64,000 nucleotides of DNA from contig NZ_CP087106.1 in the NCBI RefSeq assembly GCF_028583545.1, positions 2,424,501 to 2,488,500 of the forward strand, written 5' to 3'. The notes under the pieces are model-generated. The model was not told where the DNA came from. It searched no databases and worked only from the letters and a program-made list of their open reading frames with translations. The translations under genes were made by a program, and so were the position numbers. Of this stretch, positions 12,015 to 20,880 are shown in pieces (within the stretch, counting starts at the first letter, position 1; the number at the start of each line of letters is the position of its first letter). The DNA is from Methylobacterium sp. NMS14P (GTDB lineage: Bacteria > Pseudomonadota > Alphaproteobacteria > Rhizobiales > Beijerinckiaceae).

Positions 12015-12283
12015 GAACTCAAAACCCCTCCCGCTTGGTCGGCGGCGCGCCGATCCGGCGGACAGCCCTCAGCGCCGCCGGGCCGCACGGAAGGGGACAA
12101 GTGGAGCCGACCCGCACGGCGTATAAGCTGACTGCCACGCCGTATTCGTCAGAGCCTGACCGCTTCCGTCGCCAATCACCGGACAGCGACAATCTGAGAC
12201 TATAGAGCGCTAAGCAAAAACGCGACGAAATCAAGACCGGATCCGGTCGAGGATCCGGCCACGGCGCTCTCTGTCCCCGATAT

Positions 12284-12301
12284 CCCGGCTTTCGCGCCGG
12301 G
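12284..12301 (-). terminator. Short hairpin downstream of msrB in a 318-bp gene-free stretch
   Basis: On the minus strand, CCCGGC-GCGAAA-GCCGGG lies about 32-49 bp after the msrB stop: a 6-bp stem with a GNRA-like loop. The rest of 12015-12332 holds no convincing gene. It has a relatively AT-rich patch (12120-12235) upstream of the CYTH-like gene that may contain its promoter; I could not place clear -35/-10 boxes. Confidence 0.4.
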
Positions 12302-12332
12302 TTTCCGAACCCAGGTTAGCGAGGTCCGCGTT

Positions 12333-12743
<411 letters not shown>

Positions 12744-12842
12744 GGCGATCTCCCTTCTCGCCGCGCTATATAGGGATCGCGCGCCGTCTCCGGCAGTCCC
12801 GGAGGATGCCGCAGGGCGTAGCCGGAAGCGTAGACGCCGCGT

Positions 12843-14033
12843 TCAGGCGGCGGCGCCGACGGTGTCGGCCATCCGCGCCCGGCGCGCGCCCATCGGCAGC
12901 GGCGCGCCCGTGGTGGTGTCGCGGGCGGTCTGGTGCTCCAGCTCGGCGTTGATCTCGCCGCCGAGCAGCACGATCGTGGACGAGATCCAGATCCAGGTCA
13001 TGAAGCCGATCACCGCGCCCAGCGAGCCGTAGGTCTCGTTGTAGGTGCCGAAATTGGCGACGTACCAGGAGAACAGGAGCGAGGCCGCGAGCCAGAGCAG
13101 GCCCGCGACCACGCTGCCGACCCCGACCCAGCGCCAGCGGGCATGCTCCCGGCTCGGCCCGAACCGGTAGAGCACCGACAGGCCGCCGAGGAGGACGATC
13201 AGGATCGCCGGCCAGCGCAGGGTCGCGAGCAGCCACGCGGTCGAGCCGAGCCCCAGGAAGTTCAGCACCACCGGCACGACCACGATCACGTTGAGCGCGA
13301 CGATGATGAACAGGAGGGCGCCGACCGTGAAGGTTAGCGACCGGAGGTTGAGCCAGAAGAAGTTCCGCTTCTCCTCCTCCTCGTAGACGACGTTCAGCGC
13401 GTCGAACATCGCCTTCATGGCCGCGTTGGCGCTCCAGAGCGACAGGAGCAGGCTGGAGAAGAACGTGATGCTGAGGGAGCCGCTGCCCTTGGCGGCGATG
13501 CGCTTCACCTGGTCGCCGATGAGTTCGACCGCGCCGGACGGCAGGACCGCGTGCAGCTGGGCGAGGTGATCGTTGATGACGGTCACGTCGGCGAACAGGC
13601 CGTAGCAGGAGACCAGCGCGGCGATGGCGGGGAACAGCGACAGCAGCGTGTAGAAGGTCACGCCGGCGGCGACCGCCAGGACCCGGTCCTTGTTGAATTC
13701 CAGGTAGACCCGGACGGCGATGTCCTTCCAGCCGGACCGCGTCATCTCGGCGGGGCTGTCGGCGGCGCGGCCGCGCTCCGGCTGGGTCACCGCGGTGAGC
13801 TGCGCGGCGCGCCCGGAGATCGAGCGCGCCCCCGCGGCCACGCCCTTCCGCAGGCCCGGCTCGTCGCGGGGCGGATCGCGGTCTGCCGGCGGCTCGTCGG
13901 CGGGGAGAGCCGCCGCCACGCCGCGCCGCGCCGGCGCGGCCGCGAGGGCGACCAGCGCCGAACCGAGCATCAGGATCCAGAGGATCGAGCCGGTCTCGGG
14001 AGAGCCGGTCGAACGCGACGGTGACGGGGGCAT
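12843..14033 (-). CDS. YihY/virulence-factor BrkB family membrane protein
   Basis: 396 residues. After an N-terminal hydrophobic segment and a Pro/Arg-rich linker (to about residue 105), the core begins with DIAVRVYLEFNKDRVLAVAAGVTFYTLLSLFPA, a pattern typical of the YihY (former ribonuclease BN) family. About six membrane segments follow, with FFWLNLRSLTFTVGAL and the closing GSLGAVIGFMTWIWISS. The tail is cytosolic and basic. The molecular role of the family is unknown. The first ATG is used; the extra N-terminal segment makes the start uncertain. It is divergent from the UV endonuclease gene. Confidence 0.88.
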   Translation of the reverse strand: MPPSPSRSTGSPETGSILWILMLGSALVALAAAPARRGVAAALPADEPPADRDPPRDEPGLRKGVAAGARSISGRAAQLTAVTQPERGRAADSPAEMTRSGWKDIAVRVYLEFNKDRVLAVAAGVTFYTLLSLFPAIAALVSCYGLFADVTVINDHLAQLHAVLPSGAVELIGDQVKRIAAKGSGSLSITFFSSLLLSLWSANAAMKAMFDALNVVYEEEEKRNFFWLNLRSLTFTVGALLFIIVALNVIVVVPVVLNFLGLGSTAWLLATLRWPAILIVLLGGLSVLYRFGPSREHARWRWVGVGSVVAGLLWLAASLLFSWYVANFGTYNETYGSLGAVIGFMTWIWISSTIVLLGGEINAELEHQTARDTTTGAPLPMGARRARMADTVGAAA

Positions 14034-14146
14034 GGGTCGGGGCCAGTGCGCGGAACTGCCGCGCTCGGGACTCCCAACGTCGTCGTGCCGCGGCCGTTCC
14101 GCGCGTCGGACGGGGACGCCGCGGCCCTTCGCGCGTTGTGCTCGTT

Positions 14147-15220
14147 ATGCGCGACCACCCCCGTCTAGGATTCTGCTGCAAGTTCGTCCTGGACGAGCCT
14201 CCCGGCACCCACGCCACCCTCAAGGCGGAGCGGGAGGCCACGCTGCACATGAACCTCACCAGCGTGACGATGGCCCATCTCACCAAGCTGGAGCCCGCCG
14301 CCCGGCGGGCGAAGCTCGCCGGCCTCGTTGCCCACAACCTCGACGCCCTCGCCCGCCAGATCGCCTGGGTCGGGGCCCGGCCGCCACTGGAGCGCCTCCT
14401 GCGCATGGCGAGCAACGTCCTGCCGGGCTACACCCACCCGATCGCGCAGGCGCTCTACGCCGAGCCCCAGATGGCGGCGCTGGTCGAGCGCGGCCTCGCC
14501 GAGGCCGGGGCGCTGGCCCGCCGGCTCGGTGTGCGCCTGAGCTTCCACCCGGGACCGTTCTGCCTGCTGGCGAGCCGCAACCCGGCCGCGATCGCCAACG
14601 GCCTGTCCGAGCTCGACTACCACGCCGAGATCTTCGACAGGATGGGCTACGGCGGCGGCTGGCACCCGCACGGCGCCCACATCAACATCCATGTCGGCGC
14701 GGGCGACCCGGGGGTCGAGGGCTTCCGCGAGACCTTGCCCCGGGCGAGCCAGGTGGCGCGCGACCTCGTGACGGTGGAGAACGACGAGAACGTCTTCGGC
14801 CTCGACGCGGTGCTGCGGCTCGCCGACATCGTGCCGGTGGTGCTCGACCTGCACCACCACTGGGTCGAGAGCGGCGGCGCGTATCTCGAGCCCGACGACC
14901 CCCGGATCGCCCGGGTGAGAGAGTCCTGGCGCGGCGTCCGGCCCGTCGCCCACATCAGCGTGTCGCGCGAGGCGGTCTCCGCCGCCTGCGATCCGGACGC
15001 CCTGCCCGACTTCCCGGCCCTGCGCGCGGCCGGCCACGGGGTCCGGGACCTCGCCGCCCATTCCGACATGATGTGGAACCGGGCGGTGAACGACCTCGTC
15101 GCCCGCCACCTCGCCTGGGCGGATTTCGAGATCGAGGCCAAGGCGAAGAACTGCGCCTCCGTGCAGATCGCCCGCCACGTCCGGGCGCTCGAGGCGACCG
15201 CGCCGATCGCGGCCGAGTGA
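14147..15220 (+). CDS. uvsE: UV damage endonuclease, UvdE/UvsE type
   Basis: 357 residues from the ATG at 14147. This TIM-barrel UVDE family enzyme nicks DNA 5' of UV photoproducts in an alternative excision pathway. Visible signatures are RLGFCCKF at the start, RLSFHPGPFCLLASRNP, ELDYHAEIFD, INIHVG, TVENDENVF, VVLDLHHHW and the closing EIEAKAKN. The many His, Glu and Asp residues at strand ends fit the three-metal centre. An in-frame extension upstream to 14021 overlaps the divergent YihY gene and was rejected. The gene suits a sunlight-exposed lifestyle. The small hydrolase gene follows after 46 bp. Confidence 0.9.
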   Translation: MRDHPRLGFCCKFVLDEPPGTHATLKAEREATLHMNLTSVTMAHLTKLEPAARRAKLAGLVAHNLDALARQIAWVGARPPLERLLRMASNVLPGYTHPIAQALYAEPQMAALVERGLAEAGALARRLGVRLSFHPGPFCLLASRNPAAIANGLSELDYHAEIFDRMGYGGGWHPHGAHINIHVGAGDPGVEGFRETLPRASQVARDLVTVENDENVFGLDAVLRLADIVPVVLDLHHHWVESGGAYLEPDDPRIARVRESWRGVRPVAHISVSREAVSAACDPDALPDFPALRAAGHGVRDLAAHSDMMWNRAVNDLVARHLAWADFEIEAKAKNCASVQIARHVRALEATAPIAAE

Positions 15221-15266
15221 CGGGACGGTCTCGACGCGTCCGCCGGTCCGCACTACGCATCCCGAT

Positions 15267-15818
15267 ATGAAGACCGCCGATTGCGACATCCTCATCGTCC
15301 CGGGGCTAGGGGGCTCCGAGGAGGACCATTGGCAGGCCCGCTGGGCGGGCCGCCTCGCCACCGCGCGCGTGGTCGAGCAGGACCAGTGGCACGAACCGAC
15401 CCCGGCGGCGTGGTGCGGGCGCATCGCCGAGGCGGTCGCGGCGGCGACGCGGCCGGTCATCCTGATCGCCCACAGCCTCGGCGTGGTGGCGTGCGTCGAG
15501 GCGGTGCCGCGCTTCCCCGCGGGGGTGGTGCGCGGCGCCCTCTTGGTGGCGCTCCCGGACGTCGAGGAGGCGCCGGACCTGCCCGACGCGGTCCGGGCCT
15601 TCGCGCCGGTGCCGCGCGATCCCTTGCCCTTCCCGTCCCTGCTGGTCGCCAGCCGCACCGACCCTTACTGCCGCTACGAGCGGGCGGACGACTTCGCCCA
15701 TGCTTGGGGGGCGCTCACGGTCGACGCGGGCGAATCCGGCCACCTCAACGTGGCGAGCGGGCACGGTCCCTGGCCCGAGGGGCTGATGCGGCTCGCCGGG
15801 TTCCTGAAGGGGCTGTGA
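15267..15818 (+). CDS. RBBP9/YdeN-family alpha/beta hydrolase
   Basis: 183-residue compact serine hydrolase. The N-terminus reads VPGLGGSEEDHWQARW, which is typical of the family. The nucleophile is Ser70 in AHSLG, with Asp132 (SRTDPYC) and His159 (SGHLN) completing the triad. It is cytosolic. It follows the UV endonuclease gene on the same strand, possibly co-transcribed. The natural substrate is unknown for bacterial members. Confidence 0.9.
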   Translation: MKTADCDILIVPGLGGSEEDHWQARWAGRLATARVVEQDQWHEPTPAAWCGRIAEAVAAATRPVILIAHSLGVVACVEAVPRFPAGVVRGALLVALPDVEEAPDLPDAVRAFAPVPRDPLPFPSLLVASRTDPYCRYERADDFAHAWGALTVDAGESGHLNVASGHGPWPEGLMRLAGFLKGL

Positions 15819-15972
15819 GCCTGCGAGCCCTGCTGGACGCGAGGACGATCGGGGTCCCCTTGCCTCGGCGGGATGGGACCGACGCGGGTCGCATTAACGC
15901 GCTGTTTACCACCGCCCTCTTCAGTGGCGGCACGGGCGGTCCTTCGTCCCGAAGCCGCCCCTGGAGAGCACC

Positions 15973-16200
15973 GTGACGCGCAAAGAGCTTCTGGAACGAC
16001 TCGAAGCGGTGCAGACCGCCCTCGGCCCTCGGGCCCAGAGCAACTTCAACAGCTCGCTGTTCAACGACGTGACGCTGCTCAAGCGGATCGAGGCCTTCGA
16101 GGCCAAGCTCGGCGAGCCCGAGAAGCCGAAGACCGCCGACTACACCGGCAACATGTTCTCGCGCATCGCCAACCGCCGCGCCGCCGCGGGCGCCAAGTAG
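15973..16200 (+). CDS. Small conserved-looking protein, 75 residues
   Basis: Starts with GTG at 15973 behind GGAGAG (15963-15968). The protein is charged and helical (RKELLERLEAVQTALGP, then LLKRIEAFEAKLGEP), with no signal peptide or membrane segment. It ends seven bases before the convergent YcjF-like gene. I do not recognise the family. The good ribosome site and codon use support it being real. Confidence 0.65.
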   Translation: MTRKELLERLEAVQTALGPRAQSNFNSSLFNDVTLLKRIEAFEAKLGEPEKPKTADYTGNMFSRIANRRAAAGAK

Positions 16201-16207
16201 GCCGCCC

Positions 16208-17236
16208 CTATTTTGGCTCGGCCTCGGCCGAGCGCAGCAGCTCGCCGGCGACGTCGGCGAGCCGCGGCGGTGCCTCCCGCACGAACGGCAGCGGCCGGCA
16301 GACGTTGAGCGCCGCGAGCCCGAACCGGGCGGTCATCAGCCCGTTGAGCACGCCCTCCCCCAGCTTGGCGGAGACCCGGGCGGCGATCCCGAGACCCAGC
16401 ACCTGCTGCATCACGCTCTCGCCCACCGCCATGCCGCCGGTGACGGTGAGGTGCGCGAGCGCCGCGCGCCCCAGCCGCAGGAAGCCCAGGAAGCCCGGCC
16501 GGCCGCCGTAGATCGCCGCGATCCGGCGCAGCAGCCGCACCGCCGCGAACACCACGAAGGCCACGTCGACGATCGCCCGCGGGCTCAGCGCCGTCACCGC
16601 CGAGACCTGCTTGGCCGTCGTCGCGATGGCGTTGCGCGCCTGCCGGTCGAGCCCGGCCAGCAGTTCGTGCTCGGCCAGGCCGATCCGGTCGTCGACGTCG
16701 AGGATCGCGTCGGCGGCGGCGTCGATCCGGGCCCGGCCCGCCGACAGGGCGTCGCGGTCCGCGTAGAAGGTCGAGAGCGCCTGCACCACCGCCTGCGCGC
16801 CGGTGTGGTCGCGGGTGGCGAGGGCGTCCAGCGCCGACTGGCGCAGCCGCTCGATCTTGCGCTCCCGACGCAGGCCGGCGAGTTCCCGCACCACGATCGC
16901 CAGCAGCGCCAGCGCGGCGAGGCCCAGGAGCGCCAGGGCCACCCAGCCGAGCCAGGGGGCGGCCTGGAACAGGTCGCTGATCATCCGCTCGACCGACAGG
17001 CCGACGCCCAGGGAGACGAGGCCGCCCACCGCCGAGAGGAGCAGGGCGCCCCAGGGCGAGCGCGAGCGCGGCGCCACCGGCACGGCGACGCCGTCGGCGG
17101 CGTCGACGATCTCGAAGGGCTCCTCCACGATCCGGGCCTGCGGCGGCCGGGGGCCGAGCGGCGTCGTGGTCACGCTCGGCTCGGCGGCCGGTTCGGGGGT
17201 GATCCGGAAGGCGCGGGGCTTCTGGCCGGAGGTCAT
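16208..17236 (-). CDS. YcjF/TIGR01620-like DUF697 membrane protein
   Basis: 342 residues from the ATG at 17236, which has GGAG nine bases upstream; an ATG at 17260 in the same frame is the alternative. The N-terminal 60 residues are polar. Two membrane helices follow (about 60-80 and 92-115), then a helical cytosolic region, and a C-terminal DUF697 part with SPRAIVDVAFVVFAAVRLLRRIAAIYGGRPG. It lies directly downstream of the YcjX-like gene, the usual pairing. In enterobacteria this pair belongs to the phage-shock regulon; no pspABC genes are seen here. Confidence 0.88.
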   Translation of the reverse strand: MTSGQKPRAFRITPEPAAEPSVTTTPLGPRPPQARIVEEPFEIVDAADGVAVPVAPRSRSPWGALLLSAVGGLVSLGVGLSVERMISDLFQAAPWLGWVALALLGLAALALLAIVVRELAGLRRERKIERLRQSALDALATRDHTGAQAVVQALSTFYADRDALSAGRARIDAAADAILDVDDRIGLAEHELLAGLDRQARNAIATTAKQVSAVTALSPRAIVDVAFVVFAAVRLLRRIAAIYGGRPGFLGFLRLGRAALAHLTVTGGMAVGESVMQQVLGLGIAARVSAKLGEGVLNGLMTARFGLAALNVCRPLPFVREAPPRLADVAGELLRSAEAEPK

Positions 17237-17264
17237 GGTCGCGGGCTCCGCATCGCACACATCG

Positions 17265-18710
17265 TCACGCCAGCCGGTCGCCGATCAGGAACTGCATCGC
17301 CCGGTCGAGCCGGATCTGCGGCAGGTGCCCGGCGCGGCCGAGCCCGTCGGGCCGCACCAGCGGCGGCCGGAAGCGCGGGAAGCGCAGCGAGCCCGGCTCG
17401 ACCGCGCCCTCCAGCACCGCCTCGGCGCGGGCCGGCAGCTCGCCCGGGAAGATCGCGGCCTCGCTGGCGCCGTCGAAGACCTCGTCGCCCACCACCTCGC
17501 CGGGCTCCGGGGTGCCGGCCACCGCCCGCAGCGTCTCCGACCCGTCGTGGACGGTGGTCTCGCGGGTGGCGCGCACGGAGGCCAGCGCCACGGTGCCCAC
17601 CCGGGCGCCCGCGGCCTCGGTCCGCCGCATGGCCCGCGACACGAGCAGCCGCAGCAGCGCGTCGAGCCGGTCGTGGCTCGTCTGGTGGAGGTGGTCGGCC
17701 TTGGTGGCGGCGAACAGGACCCGGTCGGCCCGGGGCGCGAACAGCCGCGACAGCACCGTGTTGCGGCCGATGTTGAGGCTGAGCAGCACCGCGTCCAGCG
17801 CCTCCTCCAGCTCCGCCAGGGCGGTCGGGCCGGCATCGACCGCCGACAGGACGTCCACCAGCACGATCTGCCGGTCGACCCGTTGGAAATGGTCGCGGAA
17901 GAACGGCGTCACGACCTTGGCCTTGTAGGCCTCGAAGCGCCGCTCCATCAGCCCGGCGAGGCTGTCGGGGGCGACCGTCTCGGTGAGCCGGTCGAGGGGC
18001 GCGAAGGTCAGCGCCGGCGAGCCCGCGAGGTCGCCCGGCATCAGGAACCGGCCCGGCGGCGTCGTCGCCACGGCTTCCGGGCCGGCGCGCAGGCCCGCGA
18101 GGTAGGTCTTGAAGGCGTCGCTCGCCCGCTCGGCCGCGACCTCGTCGAGGGGGCCGTTCGGGTCGAAGCCCTTCAGCGCCTCCAGCCACGGCGCCGCCAC
18201 GGCGGCGCGGCCGGGCCGGCGCGTGCCGCCGATCGTGGCCCGGGACCACGCCGTGTAGCTGGTCTCGATCAGGGCGAGGTCGAGGAGCCACTCGCCCGGG
18301 TAGTCGACCACGTCGAGCATCAGGGTCGCGGGTCCGGAGCGCCAGCCGGCGGCGCGCTCGTACGCGATCTCCAGGCGGAACTGGCTGATCCGGTCGGTGG
18401 AGCGCGGCCAGCGCCGCGCCTCGGTGAGCGTCGCGAAATGCTCCTCGAAGGGGAAGCGCGGCACGTCGTCGTCGGGCTGGGGCACCAGCTTGGCCCGGCG
18501 GAGGCGGCCCTCCTGGGCGGGCGCGAAGGCCGGCAGCGCGTGGGTCTCCACGAGGTGGTGGATGAGCGCCGTGGTGAACACGGTCTTGCCCGAGCGCGCG
18601 AGCCCGGTCACGCCCAGCCGCAGGGTCGGCTGGACCAGCAGGTCGTGCGAGGCTTCGGCGAAGGCTTTGACGGCCGAGCCGGCACGCGCGGCAAGGTCGA
18701 TCAGGGGCAC
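17265..18710 (-). CDS. YcjX-family (DUF463) P-loop NTPase
   Basis: About 481 residues from a GTG at 18710, chosen because the product then begins PLIDLAARAGSAVKAFAEA as in relatives; the frame continues upstream to a TTG at 18773. Walker A is GVTGLARSGKTVF near residue 35, and DVVDYPGEW is the DxxG-like switch. The protein is a GTPase-like, probably membrane-peripheral ATPase/GTPase with the YcjF-like partner encoded next. Stress-related envelope roles are proposed for the family; the activity is not established. Confidence 0.88.
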   Translation of the reverse strand: MPLIDLAARAGSAVKAFAEASHDLLVQPTLRLGVTGLARSGKTVFTTALIHHLVETHALPAFAPAQEGRLRRAKLVPQPDDDVPRFPFEEHFATLTEARRWPRSTDRISQFRLEIAYERAAGWRSGPATLMLDVVDYPGEWLLDLALIETSYTAWSRATIGGTRRPGRAAVAAPWLEALKGFDPNGPLDEVAAERASDAFKTYLAGLRAGPEAVATTPPGRFLMPGDLAGSPALTFAPLDRLTETVAPDSLAGLMERRFEAYKAKVVTPFFRDHFQRVDRQIVLVDVLSAVDAGPTALAELEEALDAVLLSLNIGRNTVLSRLFAPRADRVLFAATKADHLHQTSHDRLDALLRLLVSRAMRRTEAAGARVGTVALASVRATRETTVHDGSETLRAVAGTPEPGEVVGDEVFDGASEAAIFPGELPARAEAVLEGAVEPGSLRFPRFRPPLVRPDGLGRAGHLPQIRLDRAMQFLIGDRLA

Positions 18711-18797
18711 GGGCGGGCTCGTGGTGAGGGGAACGGGCCGGGCAGAGGTGGCGCGGCCGGGGCCGAACCGCAAGGCTTGCCGCCCGGGAAGCCGCCC

Positions 18798-19925
18798 CTA
18801 GGGCGGCGCCGTGTTGGCGGCCGGCGTGAGCGGCCTCAGCCGGGCGATCGCCCCGGCGACGAGGTCGGGGCCGGCGCGCAGCGTGCCGAGCTCCACCGCC
18901 GACATCGCCAGCATGACGGGCGCCAGATTGGCGCGCGGCGCGCCGTCCGGCCCGAACAGGTCGAGGTCGTCGCCGGGCTTCAGGCCGACGCTGCCGCTGA
19001 TCCGGTTGGCGTAGGCCTGGATCCGGACCTCGTCGCCGGTGCAGAGCGGGGCCGGCAGGCGCAGGTCGAGGACCGGCAGGCCGGCCGCGATCGCCGGCAG
19101 CAGCGCGGATTCGGCGACCATCCGGTCGGCGCTCGGGACGCGGCTTGGCTTCCGGTCGAGGAGCGCCGACGGGTCGGCGACGGTCCCGGCCGGGCGGCCG
19201 GTGGAGGCGGAGATGCCCGCGGCGATGTCGGGAACCGGCTGGAGCATCGCCACCCGCGGGATGGCGACGGGGCGCCGCGTCGGGCGGCCGGCCATCCGGG
19301 CGAGCGGCGACCAGGGCTGCACCCGCAGGCCCGCCCGGCCCCGCGGGGCGCCGCCGGGGCGGTGCGCGGCGAGGTAGCGGGCCCTCAGGGTCCGCCCGAG
19401 TCCCCGGGGCGCGAGGGCCGCCGAGACGGCCGGCGTCGCCACCGCCCGGCCCGGCCGCGCGGGCGCGGCACCGACGCGGCACTCGGCCGGCGCCCAGCGG
19501 CGCACGATGGCCAGCGCCGTGCGGCGGCCGTAGTCGCGGTAGTAGCGCCGCAGCAGGCTCGCGGCGGCGTCGGCGCCGTCGTCGAGGGTGGCGAAGGCGG
19601 TGTGGCCCTCCCCGTCGGCGCCGATCTCGCCGGGCCAGCGGGCGGACTTGATGCACCAGCCGTTGTTGAGCCGCACGCAGCGGGCGACGTAGGGCGGGTC
19701 GTCGGCCAGCGAGGCCGTGACCGCCAGCGCCCGCGGCGTCAGCTGCGCGCCGGTCTGAGCGTGCCAGTTGGACACGGAGCGGGTCGCGGGATCGAAGCGC
19801 GGGGGCTGGCTGTCCGCCGGCGCGGCGGCCGCCGCGCGGGGCGGCAGCGCCCGCGCGAGGGCGTCCGCGCCGGCCTCGGCGTGCGGCACCAGGGTCGTGA
19901 CCAGGATCAGCGCGTTCAGCAGCAC
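18798..19925 (-). CDS. Secreted protein with a phage P5-like structural domain
   Basis: 375 residues from a GTG. It has a short hydrophobic leader ending near HAEA (residue 18), so it is probably exported. Residues about 60-150 (YVARCVRLNNGWCIKSARWPG, then GHTAFATLDDGADAAASLLRRYY and ALAIVRRWAP) resemble the structural protein P5-like repeat found in phage virions and bacterial secreted proteins. The middle is Arg/Pro/Ala-rich. The C-terminal part (about 270-375) is unrecognised. It precedes ycjX on the same strand. The function is unknown and the family match is by eye. Confidence 0.5.
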   Translation of the reverse strand: MLLNALILVTTLVPHAEAGADALARALPPRAAAAAPADSQPPRFDPATRSVSNWHAQTGAQLTPRALAVTASLADDPPYVARCVRLNNGWCIKSARWPGEIGADGEGHTAFATLDDGADAAASLLRRYYRDYGRRTALAIVRRWAPAECRVGAAPARPGRAVATPAVSAALAPRGLGRTLRARYLAAHRPGGAPRGRAGLRVQPWSPLARMAGRPTRRPVAIPRVAMLQPVPDIAAGISASTGRPAGTVADPSALLDRKPSRVPSADRMVAESALLPAIAAGLPVLDLRLPAPLCTGDEVRIQAYANRISGSVGLKPGDDLDLFGPDGAPRANLAPVMLAMSAVELGTLRAGPDLVAGAIARLRPLTPAANTAPP

Positions 19926-19983
19926 GCGGGCGGGCCTTCGCGGCGGCGGGCGAGCCGGCGGACGGCCCTGGCTCGGCCGCGCG

Positions 19984-20772
19984 TCACGGGTTCAGAACCT
20001 TGAGCGCGGCCTCGTGCAGCCGCGGGTCGCCGGCCGCGATCACGCGGCCGCCACCGGCGGCGGGGCCGCCGTCCCAGGCCGTGACCCGCCCCCCAGCGCC
20101 CTCGACGATCGGGATCAGCGCGACGATGTCGTAGGGCTTCAGCCCGGCCTCGACCACGAGGTCGATCTGGCCGGCCGCCAGCATGCAGTAGGCGTAGCAA
20201 TCCGCGCCGTAGCGGGACATCCGCACCTGGCCTTCCAGCGCGCGGAAGCGCGCGGCCTCGTCTCCGGCCGCGAACAGCCGGGGGTCCGTGGTGGCCAGGA
20301 TCGCCTGGGCGAGGTCGCCGCAGCGGCGGGTGCGCAGGGTCCGCTCGCCCGCCGGCGCGCGGAGCTTGGCGCTGCGCCCGTCCCCGGTGAACCGCTCCGC
20401 GAGGTAGGGCTGATGCATCATCCCCCGCACCGGCACGCCGTTGCGGGTCAGCCCGATCAGGGTGCCCCAGGTCGGCAGGCCGCCGATGAAGGCGCGGGTG
20501 CCGTCGATCGGATCGAGGACCCAGACGCACTCGGCGTCGGTGCGCTCCGCGCCGAACTCCTCGCCGAGGATGCCGTGACCCGGGAAGGTCTGGCCGATCA
20601 TCGCCCGGAGGACGACCTCGGCGGCCCGGTCGGCCTCGGTGACCGGATCGAAGGGCGCCCCGCCGCGTGCCTTGTCGTCCAGGCCGAACTGGGCGCGGAA
20701 GAACGGCAGGATCGCCTTCCCGGACGCGTCCGCGAGGTCGTCCATGAACCGGCCGAGTTCGACGACGCTCAT
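19984..20772 (-). CDS. hisN: Histidinol-phosphatase, inositol-monophosphatase type
   Basis: 262-residue Mg-dependent phosphatase of the IMPase superfamily. Metal ligands are visible as Glu71 in ILGEEFG and Asp87/Asp90 in WVLDPIDGTRAFI; a later site is KPYDIVALIPIVEGAGG. The GTRAFI version after the DPID motif is typical of the HisN branch, which dephosphorylates histidinol phosphate in histidine synthesis, rather than of SuhB. The rest of the his pathway is not in the window. GGGGACGGAA precedes the ATG. Confidence 0.85.
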   Translation of the reverse strand: MSVVELGRFMDDLADASGKAILPFFRAQFGLDDKARGGAPFDPVTEADRAAEVVLRAMIGQTFPGHGILGEEFGAERTDAECVWVLDPIDGTRAFIGGLPTWGTLIGLTRNGVPVRGMMHQPYLAERFTGDGRSAKLRAPAGERTLRTRRCGDLAQAILATTDPRLFAAGDEAARFRALEGQVRMSRYGADCYAYCMLAAGQIDLVVEAGLKPYDIVALIPIVEGAGGRVTAWDGGPAAGGGRVIAAGDPRLHEAALKVLNP

Positions 20773-20880
20773 CCGTTCCGTCCCCTGTTTCGCCCGAAGG
20801 CCGCCCGGCCAACCGGCCCGTCCCGACGAAACCGGGGCGCGCCCCTGCCCGTCAAGCCCCCGCCCCCGCGCATCCTCGGC

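Noticed and set aside
12019..12234. Possible 71-residue minus-strand gene upstream of the CYTH-like gene
   Set aside because: No ribosome site, no family pattern, and overlaps the likely promoter region of the following gene.
16803..20003. 1066-codon plus-strand frame crossing ycjF, ycjX and neighbours
   Set aside because: Spans several well-supported genes on the other strand and encodes only Arg/Gly/Gln-rich filler.
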